From NCBI RefSeq assembly GCF_022024055.1, contig NZ_CP091788.1, forward strand, positions 1,612,001-1,676,000: DNA of 64,000 nucleotides. Reading direction: 5' to 3'. Origin of the DNA: Prevotella sp. E2-28 (GTDB lineage Bacteria; Bacteroidota; Bacteroidia; Bacteroidales; Bacteroidaceae). The notes below the pieces were generated by a model. That model had not been told where the DNA came from, made no database searches, and saw only the letters and a program-made list of their open reading frames with translations. The position numbers and the translations under genes were made by a program. Shown here piece by piece: positions 37,869-47,500 of this stretch; position 1 is the first letter of the stretch, and each line of letters begins with the position of its first letter.

Positions 37869-40630
37869 AAACAATTCATAGTTCAAAGTGCATAGTTCAT
37901 AGTTGGCTGTGCAAGGTAGTGTTGCTGCTCGCAATTTTCAACTTTCAATTGTCAATTTTCAATTCAGTAAAGGCTCAACAGGAGAATGCCGCCTTCTACA
38001 TCTACCAGAAGGGCGGGCACGTGAACGGCTTCTTCTATGATGAGGTGGAGAAGATTACGTACTCTTATTTTGACACTCACGGCGTAGAGCATGACGAATA
38101 CATGTGTCAGGAGGTGGTTACGGCAGACAGCACCTATCGCTTCCTACTCTCGGACATTGACAGTGTAGGTTTTGTGCAGCCGGAAGTGAAGATGGGTCCG
38201 AGAGTGCGCCATATATATAGTGAATATCACCCGGATGACATTTACTATAAAGATCATCTTGCCATCTGGGGTGCTGATGTGGATAATAACATTCTGACAT
38301 TCTGTCCAGACTGTGACACGCCCCGCGACAAATATCCTCAAATAGGGGATGTATTCATCATCACCAATTATGAATCAAATTGCTGGGGAATGAAGGTTGA
38401 TAGGGTGGAAGAAAGACAAGACGGCATTTTCGCTTACTGCTCACCGATAACGGAGTTCTCGGATATCTACCAGCAACTCATCACCGTGGAGGAATACGGC
38501 TATGATGACGCAGGACAGATGGTGAGGCGTCGTGTGGCAGGACGTCCTGATATGAACATCGGTCATTTCCCTAAAAAGGCTAAGAGTAAGTTTGAAGGCG
38601 ATGTGTTCAGTTTCAGCCTGAACGGTCACTTCCCGTTGTACAATGGCGACGACCTTACCGTCTCTATCGATCCAAGCTTAAAAGGCAAGGTTCATGTGCG
38701 AGTGGACTATAATCTTCCCCTTATTGGTACTAAGTATATCGGTATCACCACACGTTTAGACTTAGGTGTACAAACAGGCTTCACCATTGACGGTAAGATT
38801 GCTGAAGCCAAAAAGGGCGGCTTTGGAACTTACACTAAGATTCCACTGCCGGCAACGACCCCTATAATGGTTCTCGATTTAGGTCCCGATGGGTTCATTC
38901 GTGGACAGGCTGATGTGAAGTTCATGGCCACCTCGCCTGAAGCCAAAGGCAGCATCTGGAGTAAGCTGGAAATTGAAGACTGGTGGCCGTATATTGATCA
39001 AGGATATGGCGACCCTGAGGAGGCAACCGTGAAACCGAAGACGGAAGCCGAGCCCAACAGCTATCAGATGGAGCTCAGCGGATGGGTTCAAGCTGGTTGT
39101 AACTTCCCCTTGAAGTTTGCCAGTCTGCCCATTATGAAGAAAATCTTCAATGCCACCATTGGTGGCGAATGGTTCATCGGTCCTAAAGTGTCGGGCTCTA
39201 TCGCCTTTGACTTCACGACGCCCGTGTGGAACGATGACGCCATGTATAACCAACTGAAGAACACGAAATTCAGTTTGTCGCTGTGCGATGCCGACTATGA
39301 AATCTCTGCCGATGTGGAATCCGTGTTCAGCTCGCGCAAGAAGTGGACGTTGGCCGATGGTTCTTTTAGCCTGTTTTCGCCTATGGAATTAAGCATTGTG
39401 CCCGAGTTTGGCGATTGCGTAGAATATGAGCAGGAACGCTACGTCAACTTTAATGGCGAACTGCAAAAAATGCCATGTAAGGTATTCGCTTTTGAGCCAA
39501 AAGGTTTAGTGTTTAAGCCCATTAAGGTCGGTGTTATTTGCTTTGAGCTGGATGAAAATGGCAACGAGGTGACATGGACACACATGCGAGAGCGCCCAGA
39601 TCCTTATTATCAAGCAGAATTGCAGGATGGACACGATAAGAGCACATGGCCGGAACTCACCTTCGAATACCCCCATGGAGACCCCGGCTACTCTTCGTCT
39701 GGTAAGAAATACAGATTACGTCCTTATGTGGAACTCTTCCACAAACAGTACGTCGCTTCCCCGTCCTACGATTACGAAGTGAAACCATACCTGAAGGCCA
39801 GCTCGGATACCCTTTATATCGAATATGACGGTGAAGTGAAGACGCCCGTCACACTCGAGGGTATTTGTGACAAGATTTTCGGATATAATAGTCATCAGGT
39901 ATATGTTTCTAGTTCTTTCCCCGAATGGATTGAAATATCAGAAAAAGGCAGCGGCAATTTTGAGATTTCTGTGGCTAGTGCCAAAAAGTTTACTGAGTTG
40001 TATGGATATAACCACACCCCAGGCGATACCCTCTATTTCATGACATCGTATATGGGTTCAGTTACTAGAGATGGGTACGAAAAGACTTCTGATTGTCAGC
40101 TCCTCGTTATGGCCATTCTGCCCAGCAAATCCGTAAATCCCATTGAGACTATCGTCACGAGCGGCTATATCCCCTACGTCAATACGGAGAGTTTCTCTTA
40201 TATTTATGCTAAGGACTTCCCGATGCTGACAAGCAAATTCACACGTCTTGAGAAGGACATGGGATGGCATTGCACCATCACGAGCGATGAAGATCCGAAC
40301 TTTAAGATAGAGTACGATATCGAGTGTGATGGACATTCCCAACTCGGCGCTACTAGTCGTTTCTACGTGAAAAACGGAACGCTCACATCGAACTGGATAG
40401 AGACCCGAAGCGTAGATGATGTAGACCACACCCTTAATTGTTCGCTTACGTGCACATTTGAAAGCGGAGGTCACCAATTCTATTTGGATGCCTTAAAGGA
40501 TGGAGCGGTCAAACCTTATATGAACTGCAAGACTAGGTTCACCGTGAGCGAGGACGGAGGACCGGAACATGTTGCTGAGTCCAACACAGGTCCCAGCCTG
40601 ACTATCTGCTTCCCAGAATATTATAAGTAG
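37865..40630 (+). CDS. Large secreted protein of unknown function
   Basis: The 921-residue protein overlaps the previous gene by ATGA. Its first 39 residues form a signal peptide (LLLAIFNFQLSIFNSVKAQ) whose DNA is made of short tandem AATTTTCAA-type repeats. The mature part begins with a segment like that of the small upstream partner (AFYIYQKGGHVNGFFYDEVEKITYS) and continues as a large beta-rich region with aromatic residues and no catalytic motif I can identify. There is no C-terminal sorting segment of the usual form. Surface or outer-membrane-associated function is inference. A 15-bp stem hairpin follows. Confidence 0.78.
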   Translation: MKTIHSSKCIVHSWLCKVVLLLAIFNFQLSIFNSVKAQQENAAFYIYQKGGHVNGFFYDEVEKITYSYFDTHGVEHDEYMCQEVVTADSTYRFLLSDIDSVGFVQPEVKMGPRVRHIYSEYHPDDIYYKDHLAIWGADVDNNILTFCPDCDTPRDKYPQIGDVFIITNYESNCWGMKVDRVEERQDGIFAYCSPITEFSDIYQQLITVEEYGYDDAGQMVRRRVAGRPDMNIGHFPKKAKSKFEGDVFSFSLNGHFPLYNGDDLTVSIDPSLKGKVHVRVDYNLPLIGTKYIGITTRLDLGVQTGFTIDGKIAEAKKGGFGTYTKIPLPATTPIMVLDLGPDGFIRGQADVKFMATSPEAKGSIWSKLEIEDWWPYIDQGYGDPEEATVKPKTEAEPNSYQMELSGWVQAGCNFPLKFASLPIMKKIFNATIGGEWFIGPKVSGSIAFDFTTPVWNDDAMYNQLKNTKFSLSLCDADYEISADVESVFSSRKKWTLADGSFSLFSPMELSIVPEFGDCVEYEQERYVNFNGELQKMPCKVFAFEPKGLVFKPIKVGVICFELDENGNEVTWTHMRERPDPYYQAELQDGHDKSTWPELTFEYPHGDPGYSSSGKKYRLRPYVELFHKQYVASPSYDYEVKPYLKASSDTLYIEYDGEVKTPVTLEGICDKIFGYNSHQVYVSSSFPEWIEISEKGSGNFEISVASAKKFTELYGYNHTPGDTLYFMTSYMGSVTRDGYEKTSDCQLLVMAILPSKSVNPIETIVTSGYIPYVNTESFSYIYAKDFPMLTSKFTRLEKDMGWHCTITSDEDPNFKIEYDIECDGHSQLGATSRFYVKNGTLTSNWIETRSVDDVDHTLNCSLTCTFESGGHQFYLDALKDGAVKPYMNCKTRFTVSEDGGPEHVAESNTGPSLTICFPEYYK
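37940..37972 (+). repeat. Short tandem CAATTTTCAA-type repeats in the signal-peptide codons
   Basis: CAATTTTCAACTTTCAATTG and more of the same pattern make three to four 9-10 bp units inside the signal-peptide codons of the large secreted protein. GTTCATAG-type repeats precede them at 37869-37905. Confidence 0.75.
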
Positions 40631-40655
40631 CAGATTCCAAAGTGACACAATAAGG

Positions 40656-40692
40656 ACAGGGCTTTGATTCTTCGAGGGAATCAAAGCCCTGT
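40656..40692. terminator. 15-bp perfect hairpin after the secreted-protein gene
   Basis: ACAGGGCTTTGATTC (40656-40670) pairs with GAATCAAAGCCCTGT (40678-40692) over a 7-nt loop. There is no T tract, so it may end transcripts weakly or protect a 3' end. Confidence 0.6.
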
Positions 40693-40756
40693 TACTGTGA
40701 ATTACTTTCAATGAATTTTTTTCTTCCAATTACATGGAAATTTGGAATAAATATAT

Positions 40757-40764
40757 TACTTTTG
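40757..40764 (+). promoter_or_regulatory. -7 box of the XRE regulator gene
   Basis: TACTTTTG fits TAnnTTTG. A TTTG at 40741 is too close to be the -33. Confidence 0.45.
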
Positions 40765-40778
40765 CAGCATAAACGAAG

Positions 40779-40823
40779 ATGTCAGATTTTGAACAAATAT
40801 ATTTAAGGAGGACAAGAAGATGA
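40779..40823 (+). CDS. Short upstream ORF (14 aa) coupled to the XRE gene
   Basis: A 14-codon ORF (MSDFEQIYLRRTRR) ends in TGA that overlaps the XRE start as ATGA. It contains the unusually strong AAGGAGG Shine-Dalgarno (40805-40811) of the next gene. It could be a leader for coupling or the trace of a lost HigB-like toxin. Confidence that it is translated is low. Confidence 0.35.
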   Translation: MSDFEQIYLRRTRR

Positions 40824-41131
40824 TAAAGCTTGACGAAAAGAAGTTGGCCGGTTTGAAAACTGGTTCACAGCATTTGGCAGAGACATATGGTGAGAAAGGG
40901 ACTCCCAGTCGTGAGGAGTTTGAGGCAAAGGCCAAGGCTTGGTACTATGCAGAGTTGCTGCGTGACGAGCGCAAGCGCCAGAAACTGACTCAGCAGCAGT
41001 TAGGCGAGCGCATCGGCAAGAAACGCGAGTATATATCTTCGCTTGAGCAGGGACAGACTGATATGCAGCTCTCGACATTCATGCTTATTGCGAATGCATT
41101 AGGACTGAGATTTTCATTGGTCGTTGGCTAA
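40820..41131 (+). CDS. XRE-family antitoxin-like regulator (HigA type)
   Basis: The 103-residue protein has a helix-turn-helix of the XRE type (LTQQQLGERIGKKREYISSLEQGQTDMQLSTFMLIANALGL) in its second half. It resembles HigA-type antitoxins, which repress their own operon. No toxin gene is next to it: upstream is only a 14-codon ORF and downstream a terminator. It is preceded by AAGGAGG 8 nt from the ATG, a strong Shine-Dalgarno rarely seen in this phylum, which may hint at transfer. Orphan antitoxin or a stand-alone regulator are both possible. Confidence 0.85.
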   Translation: MIKLDEKKLAGLKTGSQHLAETYGEKGTPSREEFEAKAKAWYYAELLRDERKRQKLTQQQLGERIGKKREYISSLEQGQTDMQLSTFMLIANALGLRFSLVVG

Positions 41132-41143
41132 TATATCAACACA

Positions 41144-41180
41144 AAAAAGGAGCATCCCACGTCGGGATGCTCCTTTTTGT
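41144..41180 (+). terminator. Terminator after the XRE gene
   Basis: A perfect 15-bp stem (AAAAAGGAGCATCCC with GGGATGCTCCTTTTT) has a 5-nt loop. It is A- and T-flanked and can act in both directions. Confidence 0.92.
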
Positions 41181-41299
41181 TTTATTCTAATAGTTTAAAC
41201 GACAAAATAGTGGGAAAAATGTACCTGTGACACGAATAAAAAAATGTTAACGGGACTGAATTTCTGTTCCCTTTTTTCTTCTAAGTAGTTTGGATTTCG

Positions 41300-41307
41300 T
41301 ATATTTG
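41300..41307 (+). promoter_or_regulatory. -7 box of the surface-protein operon
   Basis: TATATTTG fits TAnnTTTG, 31 nt before the start codon. No -33 TTTG at proper spacing. Confidence 0.5.
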
Positions 41308-41338
41308 CAATCTATTGTATACCTAAAACAACTAGCTT

Positions 41339-44300
41339 ATGAAGAGAATAGTTACTACTAACATCTGCCTACTTTTCTCGATACTGATGGCTATGGCGCA
41401 GTTTAGCGGTAGCGGAAGTGGTATTGAATCGAACCCGTATCGCATTACGAATGCCATACAGCTGTCGCAGATGGCAAACTTCACCAATAGTAGTGAAGTG
41501 TATTTCCAGTTGGATAACGATATAGACCTGACCGATTGGATAGCGGAAAATAATCCTACCCACGGATGGGCACCTGTTGGTAATTCCACAGCACCATTTA
41601 AGGGCGTTTTTGATGGAAAAGGTCACACCGTAAAGGGTCTGATGATTAACCGATCAGACGTTTACGTGGGTTTGTGGGGCTATGTGAACGGAGTTGTCAA
41701 AAACCTGAAGATTACATCCAGCAACGTTAAAGGTGGACAGAACGTAGGCACGCTTGCGGGTTATTGCGCTTCTAATGCAGATATTAGCAATTGCCATGTG
41801 ACTGCAGGTACCGTAACCACAACAAATACAGGAGGATATTGTGGCGGACTTGTAGGCTATGCTGCCAATATTATTAATTCCTGTTCATTTAACGGCATCA
41901 TCAATGGCGCTAACAATGTAGGAGGTATCGTAGGATATTCTGGGGGAAAAATTAGCGATTGTTTGGTAACTGGAAGTATTACTGGTACACAGAATGTTGG
42001 AGGTATAGCAGGAAAGAGTACTTATAATAGTACAGAAGATGTTTATGGTGGATTATATGTTACTTATTATTTACGTACTGATACTATTAACTCTTCCCTG
42101 ACGCGCAATATATGTATATCTGAGATTACAGGTTCTTCAAGTGTTGGTGGTATCATAGGACGTGCAGTTTATGTGGACATTAATTCGAATATCTATTTGG
42201 GTGCCAAGTTAAAAAGTACATCAGAAAAGCCCAATAGAATTATTGGTACCAAGTCTGCCTCTCAGGTAAGCATCGGAGGCAGTGGTACGAGTAGTGCTAA
42301 TCGTGCATTGACATCAACGAAGGTAATCTATATAGACGAAATAGATGTTGATGATGATGATCTGAATGGCACGAGCTTCGGTCCTACGCATTATAAGACA
42401 AAAGATAATTATATTGGCTGGGGTTATGATTTTGAACAGGATTGGGCTATCATAGATGGTCAGACATACCCTTACAAGAGTGACCAGGCAGCTCCTCCGG
42501 TTCTCAGCAATAAACTTGAGGCAAACGCAAAGAGTATCAGTGGCACGAGCCAGGACGGCGGAACGGTATATCTGTATTATAACAACGCCACTGAGCCTAT
42601 CTCGACTGTATGCAAAGGAACCTCGTTTACCTTTACCACCAATCCGCTTATTGAGGGGTCTGTCATCAGCTTATATGTAGATGATGGCTACAAGACTCCA
42701 TCGGCCATTGTGCAAGCTATCGTAGGTAAGAATACGTCAGTCTATGTTACAGGTATCACGCTTAACACATCATCTCTGACATTGCCAGCTGGTCAGACCT
42801 ATACCCTGACGGCTACCGTTGCTCCTACGAATGCTACAAACAAGAATGTAACCTGGTCTTCAGGTAATACCTCTGTGGCTACCGTAGATGCTAACGGAAA
42901 GGTAACCGCAGTGAGTGAAGGTAACACCACGATAACATGTAGTGCTGCTGATGCTAGTGGTAAGAGTGCTACTTGTTCGGTGAAGGTGAATAAGGTTGTA
43001 GAGCCTGATCCAGATCCTGATCCGGACCCTGATCCCGATCCAACACCAGCTTCTACTATTTCATTCGCAAATCCTATTGCAAAGGCAATATGTGTGATGC
43101 AATGGGATACGAATGGCGACGGCGAACTGTCAGAGCAGGAAGCTGCCGCAGTGACTGATTTTGGTATTTCCTTTAAGTATAATACGCTGATTACTTCATT
43201 TGATGAACTGGCTTTGTTCACTGGTCTGGAAGAGATAACCTCTCAGGCATTTTTCGAGTGTACCAAACTGAAGAGCGTGAAGTTTAGTGATAAGCTCAAG
43301 ACCATTAATTATCAGTCGTTCTTTAATTGCTCAAGCCTGACCTCAATCACACTGCCTGAGGGTCTTAACCGCTTAGAGATAAATTGCTTCCAGGACTGTG
43401 CCGGTATTTCCAGCGTATTTATTCCTTCGAGCATTACGTATGTAGGTCCCGGTGCTTTCAGTGCCTGCACCTCACTGGAATCAATCGCAGTAAGCAGTAA
43501 GAATACGGTTTATGATTCTCGTAATAACTGCAATGCTATCATAGAGACGCCCACCAATACTCTGGTCGTAGGCTGTAAGACCTCCATTATCCCAGAAGGT
43601 ATTGAGGTTATTGGAGAGGATGCCTTTGGCGCTTGTTACGAACTGGAGTCGATAGAGATTCCTTCCAGTGTAAAGAGTATTGGGCGTATTGCTTTTGATA
43701 GATGCAACAAGTTGGCTGTAGTAAAGGTCTTTGCGACGACTCCGCCAACAGCCGACGATCCATTTGAGAGTATAGATCCAGAGGCAAAACTATATGTTCC
43801 CGCTGGTACAAAAGCTGCTTATGAAGCTGCAGACTATTGGAAGGACTTCAAGTATATCATAGAGATGGAGGATGAGAATCCTGACACTCCCGATACGCCT
43901 GATACTCCCGACACGCCCGATACGCCAACAGAGTATGTTAACATCACCATGAGCAGCACTAATAAGTGGGGTACATGGATTGGTAATAAAGACCTGGCAT
44001 TGACTAATGGCTTGGAAGCTTATATCGTGACTGGTGCTAATGCCCAGAGTGGGGTGGTGAACGTAGTGAAACAGTCGTATATCAAGGCCGGCACGCCTAT
44101 GCTGCTCCATCGTACAGGGGCTGCTTACAGTTTTGAACTGCCCACAACGAATAAAGCATTCTTGTATAATGTGCCCAGCAGCGTGTTCCAAGGTGCTATC
44201 AACAGCACTTCGGTAAACTCGCTCATTGAGAGTGGTGCACAGATTTATATCCTAGTGAACGATCAGTTCATGCGCACACGTAGTGGCAATATTACGGCAG

Positions 44301-44494
44301 GCAAGTGTTATCTGACGCTGACGGATAATGCCGCATCGCGCCTGAATATCATGATAGATGACGAGCCGACGGGTGTATCGATGATGAGTACTTCATCCGC
44401 CGACGTACCTATATATAATATGCAGGGCGTGCGTGTAGAAAAGCCTGGAAAGGGCCTGTATATCGTGAATGGAAAGAAAATGGTTGTGAAATAA
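41339..44494 (+). CDS. Multidomain surface protein: GLUG, Big2, EF-hand-like, LRR, sorting domain
   Basis: The 1051-residue protein has a signal peptide (to about AMAQ), a GLUG-type repeat region (about 100-250, VGGIVGYSGGKISDCLVTGSITG and similar), a Big2 Ig-like domain (about 469-555, ITLNTSSLTLPAGQTYTLTA), an Asp-Pro linker (556-571), an EF-hand-like DTNGDGELSEQEA (589-601), BspA-type LRR_5 repeats (about 620-800), a second linker of PDT units (about 846-866) and a C-terminal sorting-type segment (VPIYNMQGVRVEKPGKGLYIV). Such modular proteins are displayed on the cell surface. Adhesion or glycan contact is likely but not shown. It is first in a three-gene surface block. Confidence 0.87.
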   Translation: MKRIVTTNICLLFSILMAMAQFSGSGSGIESNPYRITNAIQLSQMANFTNSSEVYFQLDNDIDLTDWIAENNPTHGWAPVGNSTAPFKGVFDGKGHTVKGLMINRSDVYVGLWGYVNGVVKNLKITSSNVKGGQNVGTLAGYCASNADISNCHVTAGTVTTTNTGGYCGGLVGYAANIINSCSFNGIINGANNVGGIVGYSGGKISDCLVTGSITGTQNVGGIAGKSTYNSTEDVYGGLYVTYYLRTDTINSSLTRNICISEITGSSSVGGIIGRAVYVDINSNIYLGAKLKSTSEKPNRIIGTKSASQVSIGGSGTSSANRALTSTKVIYIDEIDVDDDDLNGTSFGPTHYKTKDNYIGWGYDFEQDWAIIDGQTYPYKSDQAAPPVLSNKLEANAKSISGTSQDGGTVYLYYNNATEPISTVCKGTSFTFTTNPLIEGSVISLYVDDGYKTPSAIVQAIVGKNTSVYVTGITLNTSSLTLPAGQTYTLTATVAPTNATNKNVTWSSGNTSVATVDANGKVTAVSEGNTTITCSAADASGKSATCSVKVNKVVEPDPDPDPDPDPDPTPASTISFANPIAKAICVMQWDTNGDGELSEQEAAAVTDFGISFKYNTLITSFDELALFTGLEEITSQAFFECTKLKSVKFSDKLKTINYQSFFNCSSLTSITLPEGLNRLEINCFQDCAGISSVFIPSSITYVGPGAFSACTSLESIAVSSKNTVYDSRNNCNAIIETPTNTLVVGCKTSIIPEGIEVIGEDAFGACYELESIEIPSSVKSIGRIAFDRCNKLAVVKVFATTPPTADDPFESIDPEAKLYVPAGTKAAYEAADYWKDFKYIIEMEDENPDTPDTPDTPDTPDTPTEYVNITMSSTNKWGTWIGNKDLALTNGLEAYIVTGANAQSGVVNVVKQSYIKAGTPMLLHRTGAAYSFELPTTNKAFLYNVPSSVFQGAINSTSVNSLIESGAQIYILVNDQFMRTRSGNITAGKCYLTLTDNAASRLNIMIDDEPTGVSMMSTSSADVPIYNMQGVRVEKPGKGLYIVNGKKMVVK

Positions 44495-44508
44495 AAAGGA
44501 AAAGAGAT

Positions 44509-47500
44509 ATGAAACAAGTCACTCGGAAATTAGTGCTGATGCTGATAATGGTCTTTACGGCCGCGCTGACAGCACATGCCTATGATATTACTATCGTAAC
44601 CCCGCAAAACGGAAAACTAGCCACGTCGAAATCAACGGCTAATGCAGGGGAGAAAATTACCGTGACGGCTACCCCAGACGAAGGCTATGGGGTAGATGAG
44701 ATTACCGTAGTACAGTTTGCCGATGGTGGTGAGGCCAGTTCACGCCAGCAGCGTGCGCCCCAGATAGCGCCAACGGTGAACGTAACGAAGGTGAGCGATA
44801 CGCAGTACAGCTTTACGATGCCTGAGGGCGGGGTAGAGGTGTCGGCCACGTTTAAGTCAATCCCTCAGATTGACATTTCATCGGCTACCGTTACTCTCTC
44901 GACAACCACGTTCACCTACAACGGAGCTTCGCAGGCTCCCACGGTAAGCAGTGTGAAACTGGGAAACCAGACGCTGGTAGAGAATAAGGACTACGCCATA
45001 GCCAAACTGCCGCAGGGGGTAAATGTGGGTAGCTATATGGTGGTAATCAGTGGTAAGGGTACCTATAAGAATACAGTGAGCACGCAGTTTACCATTGAGC
45101 CCCGCCAGTTGACGGAGAACATGATGACGCTGTCAGCTACGGCATTTACCTATAACGGACAGATACAGAAACCCACAGTGACGCTGACTGACATGGTGGG
45201 TGGCGTGAACCTGCTTACTACAGATAATTATGACGTGACTATTCCTGAAAGCCGTAACAAAGGTGACTTCTCGGTAATCGCGATGGGTAAGGGTAATTAC
45301 ACTGGTGTAGTCAGTAAGGTATATACTATTAACACTGGTATGGCCAGCGACTTTGTTGTTACCCTGGAAAAGACAAACTATGTGTATGATGGTACAGCTT
45401 TCAGACCCGCAGTGACGGTGAAGCATAACAACCGCACACTGACTGAGGGCGCATCGGCCGACTATACATTGATATATACGAATAACGTGAACGCAGGTAC
45501 GGCCAATATCGTGGTGACCGGACAGAATAACTATGCCGGACAGCATGAGAAAACCTTCACGATAACACCACGCCAGTTGGTTGATACTTACGTACAGATA
45601 GACAAGGCTGCGTTTACCTATAACGGTGAGATACAGCGTCCGGAGGTGACCGTGAAAGACGGCACGCTGCTGACGGAGAATGACTATACTGTGACGCTGC
45701 CCGCAAGTAAGAATGCAGGGGCGTATGAGCTGACAGTGACTGGTAAGAACAACTATAGTGGAACGGTAAAGAAGCAGTATGCCATTGGTGAAATGGATAT
45801 TACCGGCGCTACGGTGACGCTGAATGAACTAGCAAATAATACGTATGACGGCACAGAGAAGAAACCCACCGTGCTCGACGTAACCAAGGATGGTCAGAGT
45901 ATCCCAAGATCGAGCTATGATGTGGTCTATGCCAATAATATCAATAAAGGTGAGGCAACGGTTACCGTGACTGCAAAGGGTAACTATAAAGGAACGGCAA
46001 GTGCAGTGTTCACGATTGCAGCCAAGCCCGTAGTCAGCAGCATGATTAGTCTGTCGGCCAATAAGTTTACGTTTACTGGTAAGATGCAGCGTCCGGACGT
46101 GACGGTGACTGATGGTGACATGACGATGACTGCCGAAACAGACTATACACTGACTAATGAAGGTGGTGTTGATGTGGGAACCTATCAGGTGAGCATTGTA
46201 GGTAAAGGCAACTACACAGGAACGGTGTCTGTAGATTATGAGATTTCAGGCAAGGCTATCAGCAATCTGACTGCTACCGTTATAACAGAGGACATTATCT
46301 ATGATGGAAAGGCAAAAACACCTGAAATGACGCTGAGCGATGGCAACTTGATACTGGTGCAGAACAGCGACTATACAGTGGAATATAGTAATAATGTGAA
46401 TGCTGGCGATGCGGCCTTGTGTACCTTTACCGGAAAGGGAAACTATAGCGGCACATTGACCAAGAGCTTTGTTATTGCTCCTAAGGTGCTGACAGATGAT
46501 ATGTTGATGCTGTCGAGGGAAACCTTTGGCTACAACGGTGAAGAGCAGATGCCCGTAGTCACTGTAAAAGACGGAAACACGAAGTTGGTGCAGGATGTGG
46601 ACTATACGGAACCGACTGGTGCTGGCAAAAATGCAGGCATTTATACGGTGACGGTAACTGGTCTGGGTAACTACACCGGAGAGATCAAGAATAGTTATGA
46701 GATTACTGCAAAAAGCGTGGATGCCAGCATGATCAGTCTGTCGGAAGAGAACTTAGTATTCAACGGTAGTGTGCAGCGTCCTGAAGTCGTAGTGAAAGAC
46801 GACAAGAATGTGCTGACGATGGATGCAGACTATACGCTCATGAATGATGGCGCAACAGATGTAGGCAACTATAAGGTGATCATCGAAGGTAAGGGCAACT
46901 ATACAGGAAAGGCTGAGCGACAGTACAGTATAGTTCCCAAGGATGCCACTAAGTTTATTGTTGCACTGAGTGAGGAAACAATGGTATATACCGGTGATGA
47001 ACTGATGCCAAAGGTAACGGTGAAAGACGGTAATACCACGCTTGATGACAACCAGTATGAGGTGAGCTATAGCAATAACCGGAATGTGGGTACGGCCGTG
47101 GTGACTGTGACAGGTAAAGAGAATTACAACGGAACTCTTTCAACGACGTTTACCATCACCCCAAGACTGTTGACCAAAGAAATGGTGATGCTGAGCACAA
47201 CAGAGCTCGTCTATAACGGACATCAGCAGAAACCAGCGGTCACTGTGGCCGACGGTGAGGCAATGACTGATAATGACTATAATGTTACGAATGAAGGTGG
47301 CATCAATGTAGGTGAATATCAGGTGGTAGTGAAAGGCCGCGGCAACTATACGGGAGAGGTGACCTTTGACTATAATATCAACCAGTTGGACCTGCAGGCG
47401 GCCAGTCTTGTGCTGAATACGCTGTATAGCTATCAGTATGACGGCACTGCGAAGGAACCCACCGTGCGTGAGTTGAGTTTCGGCGACCTGATGGTACCGA

